A DNA stretch of 64,000 nt from Aliarcobacter butzleri. Lineage in GTDB: Bacteria > Campylobacterota > Campylobacteria > Campylobacterales > Arcobacteraceae. The position numbers and the translations under genes are program-made. The notes below the pieces were generated by a model. The model saw nothing but the letters and a program-made list of their open reading frames with translations, was not told the origin of the DNA and did not search any database. Below, piece by piece: positions 8,552 to 16,142 of this stretch (positions within the stretch are counted from its first letter, which is position 1; each line of letters opens with the position of its first letter). The stretch covers positions 1,240,001-1,304,000 of the forward strand of contig NZ_LT906455.1 in the NCBI RefSeq assembly GCF_900187115.1. The letters run 5' to 3'.

Positions 8552-9688
8552 TTATATCCAATCTTTTGCAACTTCTATAACTTGGTCACAAACATAGTTT
8601 ATATCATCATCTGTAAGTCCTGCATAAATAGGAAGAGATAATATTTGTTGATAGTTATTTAAAGCATTTGGAAATGCTGTAATTTTCATAGAGTATTTAT
8701 TTTTATAATAAGACAAAAGATGCAAAGGAATATAGTTAAGTCCAGTTGCAACTCCTCTTTCTTTTAAAGCTCTTGCAAAAGCATCTCTATTTCTTGATAT
8801 TTTTATAATAAATTGCGTAAAAATATGCTCATCTTTATGAGGTAAAATCGTGATATGTTTTACATTTGATAATCTTCGTTCATAAAGTTTTGCTATCTCT
8901 TTTCTTCTTTTTATAAAACCATCAGTTTTATTAAGTTGTGCAACTGCATAAGCAGCATCAAGTTCAGATAAATCAAACTTATGTCCAATATCAACAACAT
9001 CATAAATATAATCCAAGTTTCCATAACTATCATATGTAGTAGTTATTGCGTGAGATCTTAAAAGTTTTGCTCTTTTTGCAATATCTTCATTGTTTGTTAC
9101 AATAACTCCTGAACGACTAATTGCATATTTTGATGGAGAAGGATTTGTTGAGAATATAGTCATATCAGCTCTTAAATTCCCAACTCTTTGTCCTTTGTAA
9201 GTACTTCCTAAAGCAGCTCTACAATCTTCTATTAAAATAATTCCATATTTTTTTGCAATATCATAAATTCTATCTAAATCAGGAGCTTGACCACCAATAA
9301 AAGTGATTATTGCACCTCTTAGTTTTTTAGAATCATTGTTTGCTAAAGCTTCTTCAAATTTATCAATATCAATATTCATATCTTCCATATTTATATCAAT
9401 AAAAATAGGTTCAGCATCAAAGTGTCTTACAACCTCAGGAAGATTTATAAAAGAGTTAACTGACATTAGTATTTTATCACCTCTTTTAAGTTTAATTGAA
9501 CTAAGAGCAAGATGGATAGCAGCAGTTGAAGTTGAAGTTGCAATAGCATATTTTGCACCTATATATTTTGTCATTTTTTCTTCAAATTCTAAAACTTTTG
9601 ATAAGTCATTTTTTGACTCTAAAACTGATCTTATTTGATTTAACTCTTCGTTATCTAAAGTTGCTTTATATATCGCTATGTTTTTCAT
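8552..9688 (-). CDS. DegT/DnrJ/EryC1-type PLP aminotransferase with an unusual lysine loop
   Basis: A fold-I PLP enzyme of 378 residues of the sugar aminotransferase family. It keeps TSTSTAAIHLAL for phosphate binding and the cofactor-nitrogen Asp in IEDCRAALGSTYKG. The usual loop FSFHxxKxxTTGEGG is replaced by FSTNPSPSKYAISRSG: a Lys is present, but shifted by about two positions, and the GEGG tail is gone. It may aminate a sugar for LPS or a glycan, given nadE upstream (4-base overlap) and lpxK downstream, or it may have another substrate. The family call is firm; the substrate is unknown. Confidence 0.85.
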   Translation of the reverse strand: MKNIAIYKATLDNEELNQIRSVLESKNDLSKVLEFEEKMTKYIGAKYAIATSTSTAAIHLALSSIKLKRGDKILMSVNSFINLPEVVRHFDAEPIFIDINMEDMNIDIDKFEEALANNDSKKLRGAIITFIGGQAPDLDRIYDIAKKYGIILIEDCRAALGSTYKGQRVGNLRADMTIFSTNPSPSKYAISRSGVIVTNNEDIAKRAKLLRSHAITTTYDSYGNLDYIYDVVDIGHKFDLSELDAAYAVAQLNKTDGFIKRRKEIAKLYERRLSNVKHITILPHKDEHIFTQFIIKISRNRDAFARALKERGVATGLNYIPLHLLSYYKNKYSMKITAFPNALNNYQQILSLPIYAGLTDDDINYVCDQVIEVAKDWI

Positions 9689-10449
9689 AAATATTCCCCT
9701 AGTTTTGCTATCGTTGGAAGTTTCCCTTTAAAGGCATTTGCTTTCATTCTATTATTTATTTTATCTATAAAACTAGCTTCAAAACCAAGCTTTAATAATT
9801 CATCTTTTGATTTTTTATCATCAACCATAAGTTTTAATAAATCATCTATTTCTTTATAAGTGTGTCCTAGTTCATCTTCATCGCTTTGACCTTCCCATAA
9901 ATCAGCACTTGGAGCTTTTGTCAAAATCGATTCTGGAACACCTAAAAGTTTAGCAAATTCAAATTCATCACTCTTATAAATTTCACCTATTGGATTTATT
10001 GCACATGCAATATCTCCAAAAATAGTTCCATATCCTAAAAGCAATTCACTTTTATTTGAAGTTCCTACAACTAATGATTTTTCTTTAAAAGAGATATCAT
10101 ATAAAACAGACATTCTCATTCTTGCACTAAAGTTACCAATTCTAAGTTTATCATTATCCATATTTTTTAAAAAGGCACTAACCATTGGTTCTATAGAAAC
10201 AATATCATATCTTATGTCAAATTTCTCACAAACTTCAATGGCGTGTTCAATTGAACTTTGTGATGAAAATTGTGATGGCATCAAAACACAATTTAAATTT
10301 TTTCCGAAAGCTTCTTTACACAAAATAGCCACAACAGCAGAATCCAAACCACCAGATAAACCAACAGTTACTTTTTCAAAACCTGCTTTTGAAACTTCAT
10401 CTTTTAAAAAACTTATTAAATATTGCTTAATTTTTTTCCAATCTTTCAT
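9685..10449 (-). CDS. nadE: NAD+ synthetase, ammonia-dependent type
   Basis: A 254-residue enzyme making NAD+ from deamido-NAD and ammonia with ATP. The PP-loop SGGLDSAVVAILC is at about 31-43, and GTSNKSELLLGYGT and APSADLWEGQSDEDELG are characteristic of NadE. There is no N-terminal glutaminase domain, so it should use free ammonia. Its stop overlaps the start of the aminotransferase gene by 4 bases (ATGA), which implies coupling. Confidence 0.95.
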   Translation of the reverse strand: MKDWKKIKQYLISFLKDEVSKAGFEKVTVGLSGGLDSAVVAILCKEAFGKNLNCVLMPSQFSSQSSIEHAIEVCEKFDIRYDIVSIEPMVSAFLKNMDNDKLRIGNFSARMRMSVLYDISFKEKSLVVGTSNKSELLLGYGTIFGDIACAINPIGEIYKSDEFEFAKLLGVPESILTKAPSADLWEGQSDEDELGHTYKEIDDLLKLMVDDKKSKDELLKLGFEASFIDKINNRMKANAFKGKLPTIAKLGEYL

Positions 10450-10476
10450 TTTTAAACCTTTTCTTAAGAATTTTGA

Positions 10477-10689
10477 TTATAACTCATTTTTTTTTGTTTT
10501 TAGATAAATTTCATCCAAATAATCATTACTTATCTTATTTATTTCTCTTTTTTTAGACTCTAATTTATCTTTAATATTAAGAAGTTCTTCTTCTTCAAAA
10601 TAGTCTAAGTATTTTGGATTTATTTCGACAATTTCATCTTGATTTATCTTTAATAACTCTTTTATCTCTTCTATTAATTGCTTTTTCAT
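10477..10689 (-). CDS. Small acidic helical protein of unknown function
   Basis: A 70-residue charged protein (many E, K, I) predicted to be largely alpha-helical, with an E/K-rich coiled-coil-like stretch at about 30-65. I do not recognise it. It lies 7 bases after the BFD-like gene and 27 bases before nadE, in the same operon. Position and an even charged composition support it as a real gene. Confidence 0.6.
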   Translation of the reverse strand: MKKQLIEEIKELLKINQDEIVEINPKYLDYFEEEELLNIKDKLESKKREINKISNDYLDEIYLKTKKNEL

Positions 10690-10696
10690 TTTTACC

Positions 10697-10921
10697 TTAA
10701 CTAAATTTTTTTAAAATATCTTCTAAATAAAGTTCCATTTTTTCTACACCAATATCACTCTCTTCATTTTTACAAGAACCACAGCAACTTCCTGCATCTG
10801 TAATATCTTCTAAATCTTGTAATCTTTTTGCACCTTTTTCTTTAATTGCATAGATAATTTCACCTAAAGTTACTTGTTTACAGGTACAAACTACATAAGA
10901 GTGAGGAAAACTTTTAGACAC
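10697..10921 (-). CDS. BFD-like [2Fe-2S]-binding protein
   Basis: A 74-residue protein with the four cysteines of the BFD-like domain: CTC (CX1C, residues about 12-14) and CCGSC (about 46-50), spaced as in bacterioferritin-associated ferredoxin and the NifU/NirB middle domain. Such proteins bind a [2Fe-2S] cluster and pass electrons or sense iron. It directly follows the J-domain gene (the ATG is next to that stop). A link to iron-sulfur chaperoning is plausible but only inferred. Confidence 0.85.
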   Translation of the reverse strand: MSKSFPHSYVVCTCKQVTLGEIIYAIKEKGAKRLQDLEDITDAGSCCGSCKNEESDIGVEKMELYLEDILKKFS

Positions 10922-11677
10922 TTATATTCCTCTACTTTTTTTTATAATTTCATAAGCTTCATTTATTTCTTGAAGTTTTTTTGTAGCTTCATCTATAATA
11001 CTTTGAGAAGCTCCTTGCCCTGAAATGATATCTGGATGGTGTTTTTTTACCAAATTTCTATAATTTTTCTTTAAAGTCGCATCATCATCAGTAGAATTTG
11101 ATTCTAAAATCTCATACGATTTTTCTAATGTTAGAGTTTTTTCATTCTCTTTATTTTTATAGAAATTTTCAAAATTTGAAATAAGTCTAAAATAGTCATT
11201 TTCTTCGATTTTTAAAGCTTGAGCTATATCTTCAGTTATCTCTTGTTCTGCTTTTGAAAAATCTGCATCAATAAATGCAAGATTTAACAAATATTCCATA
11301 TATTTCAATCTTTTATTATAATCATGTTTTGTTAAAAGATACAATCTATCACAAATAACTACCAAATTTTCAAATACTTCTTTTTCTTGTTCATATAAAT
11401 TTTTAAGGTTTTCTCTTACTTCTTGTGAATTTTGAAAATGACTTGATATATCTGTAAAAGTGTGTTTTAAAATCTCTGCTTCAAGTTCCCCTATTTTACC
11501 ATCTGCTTTTGCTACTTTTGCTAAAAGAGCTACCAAAAGTCCAGCTTCGTGATTTAATAAATCTCCACTAAAAATCTCTTTTTGTTTTAAATTTATATTT
11601 TTAAATTCTTCTGTTTTATAGTTTTTCCCTATAAAAAATAAAATCACTATAACAACAGCTAAAACTACTAATTCCAT
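10922..11677 (-). CDS. Membrane-anchored TerB/J-domain co-chaperone (DjlA-like)
   Basis: The 251 residues show a single N-terminal membrane helix (about 2-17), a TerB-like helical domain (about 45-165, with AKVAKADGKIGELEAE), and a C-terminal J domain (about 185-251) with the HPD motif in KKHHPDIISGQG. This is the DjlA architecture, which recruits DnaK to the membrane. It is the first gene of the minus-strand operon that runs to lpxK. The partner substrate is unknown. Confidence 0.87.
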   Translation of the reverse strand: MELVVLAVVIVILFFIGKNYKTEEFKNINLKQKEIFSGDLLNHEAGLLVALLAKVAKADGKIGELEAEILKHTFTDISSHFQNSQEVRENLKNLYEQEKEVFENLVVICDRLYLLTKHDYNKRLKYMEYLLNLAFIDADFSKAEQEITEDIAQALKIEENDYFRLISNFENFYKNKENEKTLTLEKSYEILESNSTDDDATLKKNYRNLVKKHHPDIISGQGASQSIIDEATKKLQEINEAYEIIKKSRGI

Positions 11678-11774
11678 ATATTACCTCAAAATTATTCTTT
11701 TAATTTTGGTTGATTTTATCAAAAGTTAGGTAAAACATTGTAAAAGCCAAAAAAAGGTAATCAATTTTATTATA

Positions 11775-11803
11775 TTGACAAACTAAATATATTTTATTAT
11801 AAT
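11775..11803 (+). promoter_or_regulatory. Perfect-consensus sigma-70 promoter
   Basis: TTGACA (11775-11780) and TATAAT (11798-11803) are separated by exactly 17 bp. Campylobacterota promoters normally lack a recognisable -35 box, so a perfect pair is notable. No ORF follows closely; the transcript would start near 11810 and meet a terminator about 90 nt later. Confidence 0.75.
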
Positions 11804-11809
11804 TCTCCC

Positions 11810-11900
11810 AACTTAAAGACAAAAGAAACTTAAATCAGTCTGACTAACTGATTATTTCGCAGAAAGGGAAAAGGTGTAAAAACCTCTTCCCTTTTTTTTT
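11810..11900 (+). ncRNA. Putative small RNA of about 90 nt
   Basis: The stretch lies between a perfect promoter and an intrinsic terminator and has no ORF. It contains a hairpin with 7-bp arms AATCAGT (11833-11839) and ACTGATT (11847-11853), an unpaired linker, then the terminator hairpin. I do not recognise it as 6S, SRP or tmRNA. A short independent RNA is the simplest reading; regulatory function is inference. Confidence 0.55.
11864..11900 (+). terminator. Intrinsic terminator of the putative small RNA
   Basis: Arms AAGGGAAAAGG (11864-11874) and CCTCTTCCCTT (11883-11893) pair with one mismatch around an 8-nt loop, followed by an unbroken T run to 11900. Confidence 0.8.
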
Positions 11901-11966
11901 GCGGGTAGTGTAGCAATTTTAAGGGTGGGAGCGAAATCATAAGGAGTTTCGTTTGTCTCATAAGTT

Positions 11967-12050
11967 AGTAGTATTAATTTTAATATGCTTAATATTCGCT
12001 ATTAAGTTATATTAATAAAAGGGGGAATTAGTCACTCCCCTGATACTACT
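11967..12050. other. Structured intergenic element, predicted three-way junction
   Basis: Outer arms AGTAGTAT (11967-11974) and ATACTACT (12043-12050) enclose two hairpins. One is TTAATATGCTTAAT (11980-11993) against ATTAAGTTATATTAA (12001-12015), loop ATTCGCT. The other is GGGGA (12022-12026) against TCCCC (12036-12040). Between the small RNA and this element a CGAAA/TTTCG pair (11932-11951) is also visible. GC-rich stems stand out in a very AT-rich spacer. No known riboswitch or ribozyme core was recognised; either strand could be the functional one. Confidence 0.5.
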
Positions 12051-12101
12051 TCAAATAAAACATTATAAAAACTAAAAAATATATATTAAAATCAACTCTA
12101 T

Positions 12102-12332
12102 TTATTTAAATACAAACACTTTTTCTATTTTATTTTTTCTTGCAAACTTTATAAGTTTTTCATAAACGAATATAAAATCATTAGAACTTATAGATTTATC
12201 ATCATTTATACGAAAGCATCTTAAATTAATAAACAAATCAATAACTTGAACTTATTCTTCTTATCATTTTTCTTTATTATCCGTAATAATAAAACTTTCT
12301 AATTCAAATTCTATTTGACATTTTATATTCAT
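12102..12332 (-). pseudogene. Decayed small ORF of unknown origin
   Basis: Read on the minus strand from an ATG at 12332, a 77-codon frame looks coding at both ends (start MNIKCQIEFELESF, end KFARKNKIEKVFVFK then TAA) but is broken by a TGA, TAA and TAA cluster in the middle. It may be a remnant of a small accessory gene. The product family is not recognised, and AT-rich sequence can give such frames by chance. Confidence 0.3.
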
Positions 12333-12470
12333 TATTTTTTTGGTTAAAAAATTAATTTTCTTATATTTGCAAAACATTTATAAAATTCATAATATATATT
12401 AAAAATTTATTAAACATTAATTATTTAATACATAATATTTGTAAATAATTACTAAAAGTAACAATATGGA

Positions 12471-12499
12471 TTGACAACACAATAAAATATTGCTAAAAT
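12471..12499 (+). promoter_or_regulatory. Near-consensus sigma-70 promoter for the 12.7-kb gene
   Basis: TTGACA (12471-12476), 17-bp spacer, TAAAAT (12494-12499). It predicts a leader of about 170 nt before the ATG at 12677. Confidence 0.65.
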
Positions 12500-12552
12500 T
12501 TCACTGTTATAATAAATTGGTTGATTAAATTGATTTATTCCAAAAATAAGGT

Positions 12553-12580
12553 GAGTCAACTTCTGGCAAAGTTAACTCAA
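12553..12580 (+). repeat. Inverted repeat in the leader of the 12.7-kb gene
   Basis: TGAGTCAACTT (12553-12563) and AAGTTAACTCA (12570-12580) form 11-bp arms with one mismatch around CTGGCA. There is no T tract, so it is more likely an RNA leader hairpin or an operator than a terminator. Confidence 0.5.
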
Positions 12581-12676
12581 AAAATTGAATTATATTAAGT
12601 CCAATTGAGGTTAAAATATTAAGATAAAATATTTTAATTATTACTTAATATGATTTTTATTTTCAGTGGAAAAAAA

Positions 12677-12991
12677 ATGATAAAAGTAACAACTAAATTT
12701 AGTAATTCTTTTACAAAATTACAAAAAAACATAGAAGAACTTTCTAAGAAAGCTGTTTCTTTTAATGAATTATTTACAACGGATTTTCTAAATAAATGTA
12801 GTTCATTCAACAACATTGATGATTTAATCTCAAATAGTCCATTTAATATTAGAACTAAAGAAGATTTTCTTAATATTATTTCTAATGAAGAATGGGATAG
12901 TTACATAAAATCTGTAACGATATTTAATTCTTGGAAAGATATGCAATTAGCTGCATCTAATTCTTTTGTAAAAAATAAATTAGCTCTCTAA
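12677..12991 (+). CDS. Small accessory protein, phage/ICE-like family of unknown function
   Basis: The ATG at 12677 (MIKVTTKF) is preferred over an in-frame ATG 27 bases upstream because it follows GTGGAAAAAAA and matches the usual start of this style of protein. The 104 residues have an N-terminal coiled-coil-like helix (TKLQKNIEEL), then FNELFTTDFLNKC, FNIRTKEDFLNI and a C-terminal FNSWKDMQLAA. This pattern resembles small proteins carried by phages and conjugative elements, recalled from memory. Nothing is known of its job. It has its own promoter and terminator in a gene-poor islet, which fits an acquired gene. Confidence 0.6.
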   Translation: MIKVTTKFSNSFTKLQKNIEELSKKAVSFNELFTTDFLNKCSSFNNIDDLISNSPFNIRTKEDFLNIISNEEWDSYIKSVTIFNSWKDMQLAASNSFVKNKLAL

Positions 12992-13055
12992 TTTTGTGAA
13001 AAAAGATTTGTTATATTTTACATTTCTTTTTTTCACTTTTTTTATGTTAAATGAT

Positions 13056-13164
13056 AAATATATCTAACTAGATTTTCATTAAGAAAATCTAATTTTTTTA
13101 TAATTTCTTCTTTGTGTTATTTTTCATATTTAACTTTTCAGTTAAATCTTTAATAGATATATTT
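13056..13164. repeat. Inverted 11-bp repeat in the spacer before tatB
   Basis: AAATATATCTA (13056-13066) is exactly inverted as TAGATATATTT (13154-13164). The pair brackets the terminator at 13069-13099. Such AT-rich repeats can arise by chance; I give it little weight. Confidence 0.35.
13069..13099 (+). terminator. Intrinsic terminator after the 12.7-kb gene
   Basis: TAGATTTTC (13069-13077), loop ATTAA, GAAAATCTA (13083-13091), then a run of seven T. It lies 78 bases past the stop and isolates the accessory gene from tatB. Confidence 0.8.
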
Positions 13165-13262
13165 AGTGATAAAATTTGTTACAAGTCAATCAAAAAGGCT
13201 TAATTTTTATTTGGGTTGGAATTAGGTAGAATCTCTCCCTTAATAATATATTGGAGACAAAG

Positions 13263-13619
13263 ATGTTTGGCATGGGTATAACTGAAATATTACTTATTGC
13301 AATAGTTGCTATTATTGCTTTAGGACCTGAAAAATTGCCTGATGCAATGGTACAAATAGCAAAATTTATTAACAAATTTAAAAATGGTCTTGCAGAAGCA
13401 AAAAATACTTTGGATAATGAATTAAATATTGCAGAATTAAAAAATGAAGCAAATAAATTTAAAGCTCAAATTGAAGATACAAAAACATCTTTAAAAGCTG
13501 AAACAAAAGTTGATTTAGGGTTAAATGAGATATTAAATGATGATTTTGAAACTCCTAAAAAAGAAGCCAAAGAGATTAAAGTAGAAAATATTTCATTAAA
13601 AAATGAGGATAAAGCTTAA
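13263..13619 (+). CDS. tatB: Twin-arginine translocase subunit TatB
   Basis: The ATG at 13263 is chosen over an in-frame TTG at 13251 because GGAG sits 6 nt before it and the protein then begins MFGMGITEILLIAIVAIIAL. That is the classic Tat N-terminus: one membrane helix, the GPEKLP hinge (about 21-26) and an amphipathic helix. A long charged tail follows (118 residues in all), which favours TatB over TatA. TatB receives folded twin-arginine substrates with TatC, whose start overlaps its stop. The inner membrane is the site of action. Confidence 0.92.
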   Translation: MFGMGITEILLIAIVAIIALGPEKLPDAMVQIAKFINKFKNGLAEAKNTLDNELNIAELKNEANKFKAQIEDTKTSLKAETKVDLGLNEILNDDFETPKKEAKEIKVENISLKNEDKA

Positions 13620-14359
13620 TGTTTGAAGATTTAAAACCGCATATTGCTGATTTAAGAAAAAGACTTGTAGTATCTTGCATTGCTATTGTTGTGATGTTTT
13701 TTGTATGTTTTACTTTTTATGAACCAATTTTGGATTGGATGATGGTTCCTGTTAAGAATGCTCTTCCAACAGGTTCAAATATGATTGCTGTTTCTATAGA
13801 AGAAACATTTTTTACAGCGATGAAAGTTGCTTTTTTTGCTGGATTTATAGCTTCGCTTCCAGTTATATTTTGGCAATTATGGTTATTTTTAGCTCCAGGG
13901 CTTTATGACCATGAGAAAAAACTTGTAATTCCTTTTGTATTTTTCGCTACTTTGATGTTTTTATTAGGTGCAAGTTTTGCTTATTATGTAGTTGTTCCTG
14001 TAGGATTTGGCTTTTTAATCGCTTTTGGTTCTACTGTTGTTACAGTATTACCTAGTATTGGAACTTATGTTGGATTTTTTACAAAAATTATGATTGGATT
14101 TGGAATAGCTTTTGAATTACCAGTTATCACGTTTTTCCTTGCAAAAATAGGAATAGTTGATGATAGAATGTTAAAAGACTTCTTTAGATATGCAATTGTA
14201 CTTATCTTTATAGTTGCAGCAGTTTTAACTCCACCAGATGTTATAAGTCAAGTATTGATGGCTGCACCATTAGTACTACTTTATGGAATATCAATTTATA
14301 TAGCAAAAGTATTTAATCCTGCTTCAAAAGATGAAGAAGAAGACGATGAGGAAGAATAA
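13619..14359 (+). CDS. tatC: Twin-arginine translocase subunit TatC
   Basis: A 246-residue polytopic membrane protein with the TatC features: N-terminal HIADLRKRLV, about six membrane helices, FWQLWLFLAPGLYDHEKK in the second half of the first periplasmic/cytoplasmic segment, and FELPV in a later helix. The start overlaps the tatB stop (TAATG), so the pair is coupled. The C-terminus ends in a run of Asp and Glu, a harmless cytoplasmic tail. TatC recognises the twin-arginine signal. Confidence 0.95.
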   Translation: MFEDLKPHIADLRKRLVVSCIAIVVMFFVCFTFYEPILDWMMVPVKNALPTGSNMIAVSIEETFFTAMKVAFFAGFIASLPVIFWQLWLFLAPGLYDHEKKLVIPFVFFATLMFLLGASFAYYVVVPVGFGFLIAFGSTVVTVLPSIGTYVGFFTKIMIGFGIAFELPVITFFLAKIGIVDDRMLKDFFRYAIVLIFIVAAVLTPPDVISQVLMAAPLVLLYGISIYIAKVFNPASKDEEEDDEEE

Positions 14360-14362
14360 ATC

Positions 14363-15385
14363 TTGTTAGATCCATTAAAGACTTCAAGTTATGACTATAA
14401 TCTTCCTAAAAATCAAATAGCTACCTATCCTGTAACACCAGCAGATAGTGCGAAGCTTTTAATTTTTAATAGAAGTACTAATACTATTATTCATTCAACT
14501 TTTAAAGATATTTTAGAGTTTTTACCTAATGATTTATCAATATTCTTAAATGATACAAAAGTTATAAAAGCTAGAATTTTTGGTGTAAAAGATAGTGGTG
14601 GTCAAATAGAACTATTACTAAATAAACCTCTATTTATGGATAGATATTTAGTTATGATTAGAGGAAAAGTAAGAGTTGGAACTAAACTTCTTTTTGATGA
14701 AAATCTAAGTGCTATTGTAGAAGAAGTAGATGAAGATGGAAGTAGAATTGTAGAGTTTTTTCAAGATGAAAAAAAACTAGATTTTCTTTCTTTGGTTGAA
14801 ATACTAAATAAAATTGGGCATCTTCCTTTACCTCCTTACATGAATAGAGAAGATGAAAAACAAGATGAACAAAACTATCAAACTTTGTTTGCAAAAAATT
14901 ATGGAGCAGTTGCAGCTCCAACTGCATCACTTCATTTTACACCTGAATTATTAAAAAATTTAGAAGAAAAATATGGATTAAACTATCTTACACTTCATGT
15001 AGGAGCAGGAACTTTTAAACCTGTTGATGTAGAAGATATCTTATCTCATCCAATGCATAGTGAATATTTTGAAATAGGAATTGATGCTAAAAAAAACTTA
15101 GATAAAGCAAATAAAGTTTTAGCAGTAGGAACAACAGTTACTAGAACAATCGAGTATTATGCAAGAACAAATAAGATTCAAGGTGAATGTGATTTATTTT
15201 TAAATCCAGCAAATAAACCTATAAAAGTTGATTATTTACTTACGAATTTTCATTTGCCAAAATCAACTTTGATTATGTTGGTTGCTTCTTTTATTGGATT
15301 AGAAAAAACTTTAGAAATATATGAAACTGCTATAAAAGAGAATTATAGATTCTACTCTTATGGTGATGGAATGTTAATAATATAA
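14363..15385 (+). CDS. queA: tRNA preQ1(34) S-adenosylmethionine ribosyltransferase-isomerase
   Basis: A 340-residue enzyme of queuosine synthesis that transfers the ribosyl part of SAM onto preQ1 in tRNA. The family signatures YDYNLPKNQIATYPVTPADSAKLL near the N-terminus (positions 10-33 approximately), GHLPLPPYM, AAPTASLHFT, HVGAGTFKPV and LTNFHLPKSTLIMLV are all present. It starts with TTG 3 bases after tatC, with GAGGAAG upstream. Length is normal. Confidence 0.95.
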   Translation: MLDPLKTSSYDYNLPKNQIATYPVTPADSAKLLIFNRSTNTIIHSTFKDILEFLPNDLSIFLNDTKVIKARIFGVKDSGGQIELLLNKPLFMDRYLVMIRGKVRVGTKLLFDENLSAIVEEVDEDGSRIVEFFQDEKKLDFLSLVEILNKIGHLPLPPYMNREDEKQDEQNYQTLFAKNYGAVAAPTASLHFTPELLKNLEEKYGLNYLTLHVGAGTFKPVDVEDILSHPMHSEYFEIGIDAKKNLDKANKVLAVGTTVTRTIEYYARTNKIQGECDLFLNPANKPIKVDYLLTNFHLPKSTLIMLVASFIGLEKTLEIYETAIKENYRFYSYGDGMLII

Positions 15386-15395
15386 AGGATAATAA

Positions 15396-16139
15396 TTGGC
15401 TTATTATGTACTATTTGATACAGAAACAACAGGAGCTGCTCAAGAAGATAGAGTTATTCAATTTGGCGCTATGATTGTTGATAATAAAGGAAAAGTTGAA
15501 GCTTTTGATGAGTTATGTTCAGCTCCTATTCCCATAAAACTTGAAGCAATGGAAGTTCATAATATAACTCCTGATTTATTAGAAAATAAACCAAAAGCAG
15601 TTGAAACAAACTTCTATAAAAGATTAGAAGAGTTAAATAGTGATGAAAACTATTTAATAGCTCATAATATAAATTTTGATTTAGATATGATAAAAAAAGA
15701 AGGCTTTGAAAACAGCTATAAATTAATAGATACTTTAAGATGTGCAAAACATCTATTTAGTGATTTACCTTATCATCGACTTCAATACTTAAGATATGCA
15801 CTAGATTTATATAAATTTGAAGAGAATGAAGCTTCTAAATATGGTATAACTATAAAAGCTCATGATGCAATCGGTGATGTACTTGTGATGAAACTATTTT
15901 TATCAAAACTTGTAGGAAAATGTAGAGAAGTTTATCCAAGTTTAAATCCTATGGAAAAACTTGTAGAATTAACTACTACTCCTGTATTTATAAATACTTT
16001 TAAATTTGGAAAATACAAAGGACAAAATATAGAAGAAGTTGCAAAAATAGATGCAAACTATCTAAACTGGATGAGAACTTCTATGAATGATTTAGATGAA
16101 GATATGAAATTTACTTTGGATAAGGTTTTGGGAAATTAG
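15396..16139 (+). CDS. DnaQ-type 3'-5' exonuclease with an extra C-terminal domain
   Basis: Residues about 1-170 form an RNaseT/DnaQ-like exonuclease: FDTETTG (ExoI Asp-x-Glu), LIAHNINFDLD (ExoII) and HDAIGDV (ExoIII with His and Asp), so the metal site looks intact. A C-terminal part (about 185-247) contains FGKYKGQNIEEVAKIDANYLNWM, spread over FGKYKG and DANYLNWM, a DUF3820-like module seen after several exonucleases. It starts with TTG behind AAAGGAT. It may act in DNA repair or RNA turnover rather than as the replicative epsilon subunit; the precise substrate is unknown. Confidence 0.85.
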   Translation: MAYYVLFDTETTGAAQEDRVIQFGAMIVDNKGKVEAFDELCSAPIPIKLEAMEVHNITPDLLENKPKAVETNFYKRLEELNSDENYLIAHNINFDLDMIKKEGFENSYKLIDTLRCAKHLFSDLPYHRLQYLRYALDLYKFEENEASKYGITIKAHDAIGDVLVMKLFLSKLVGKCREVYPSLNPMEKLVELTTTPVFINTFKFGKYKGQNIEEVAKIDANYLNWMRTSMNDLDEDMKFTLDKVLGN

Positions 16140-16142
16140 TTG

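Noticed and set aside
11901-11975. tRNA-like look (GCGGGTAGTGTAGC, a CTCATAA stretch)
   Set aside because: No acceptor stem closes and no T-arm (GGTTCGA) is present, so it is not a tRNA.
11800-12640. Possible retron msr-msd, given inverted arms around hairpins
   Set aside because: No reverse transcriptase ORF or conserved branching-guanosine context is found next to it.
12650-12676. Upstream ATG of the 12.7-kb gene
   Set aside because: It would add nine hydrophobic/basic residues (MIFIFSGKK) without a ribosome binding site; the second ATG fits the protein type better.
13251-13262. TTG start for tatB giving four extra residues
   Set aside because: The GGAG ribosome binding site overlaps those codons and the Tat family starts at MFGMG, so the ATG at 13263 is used.
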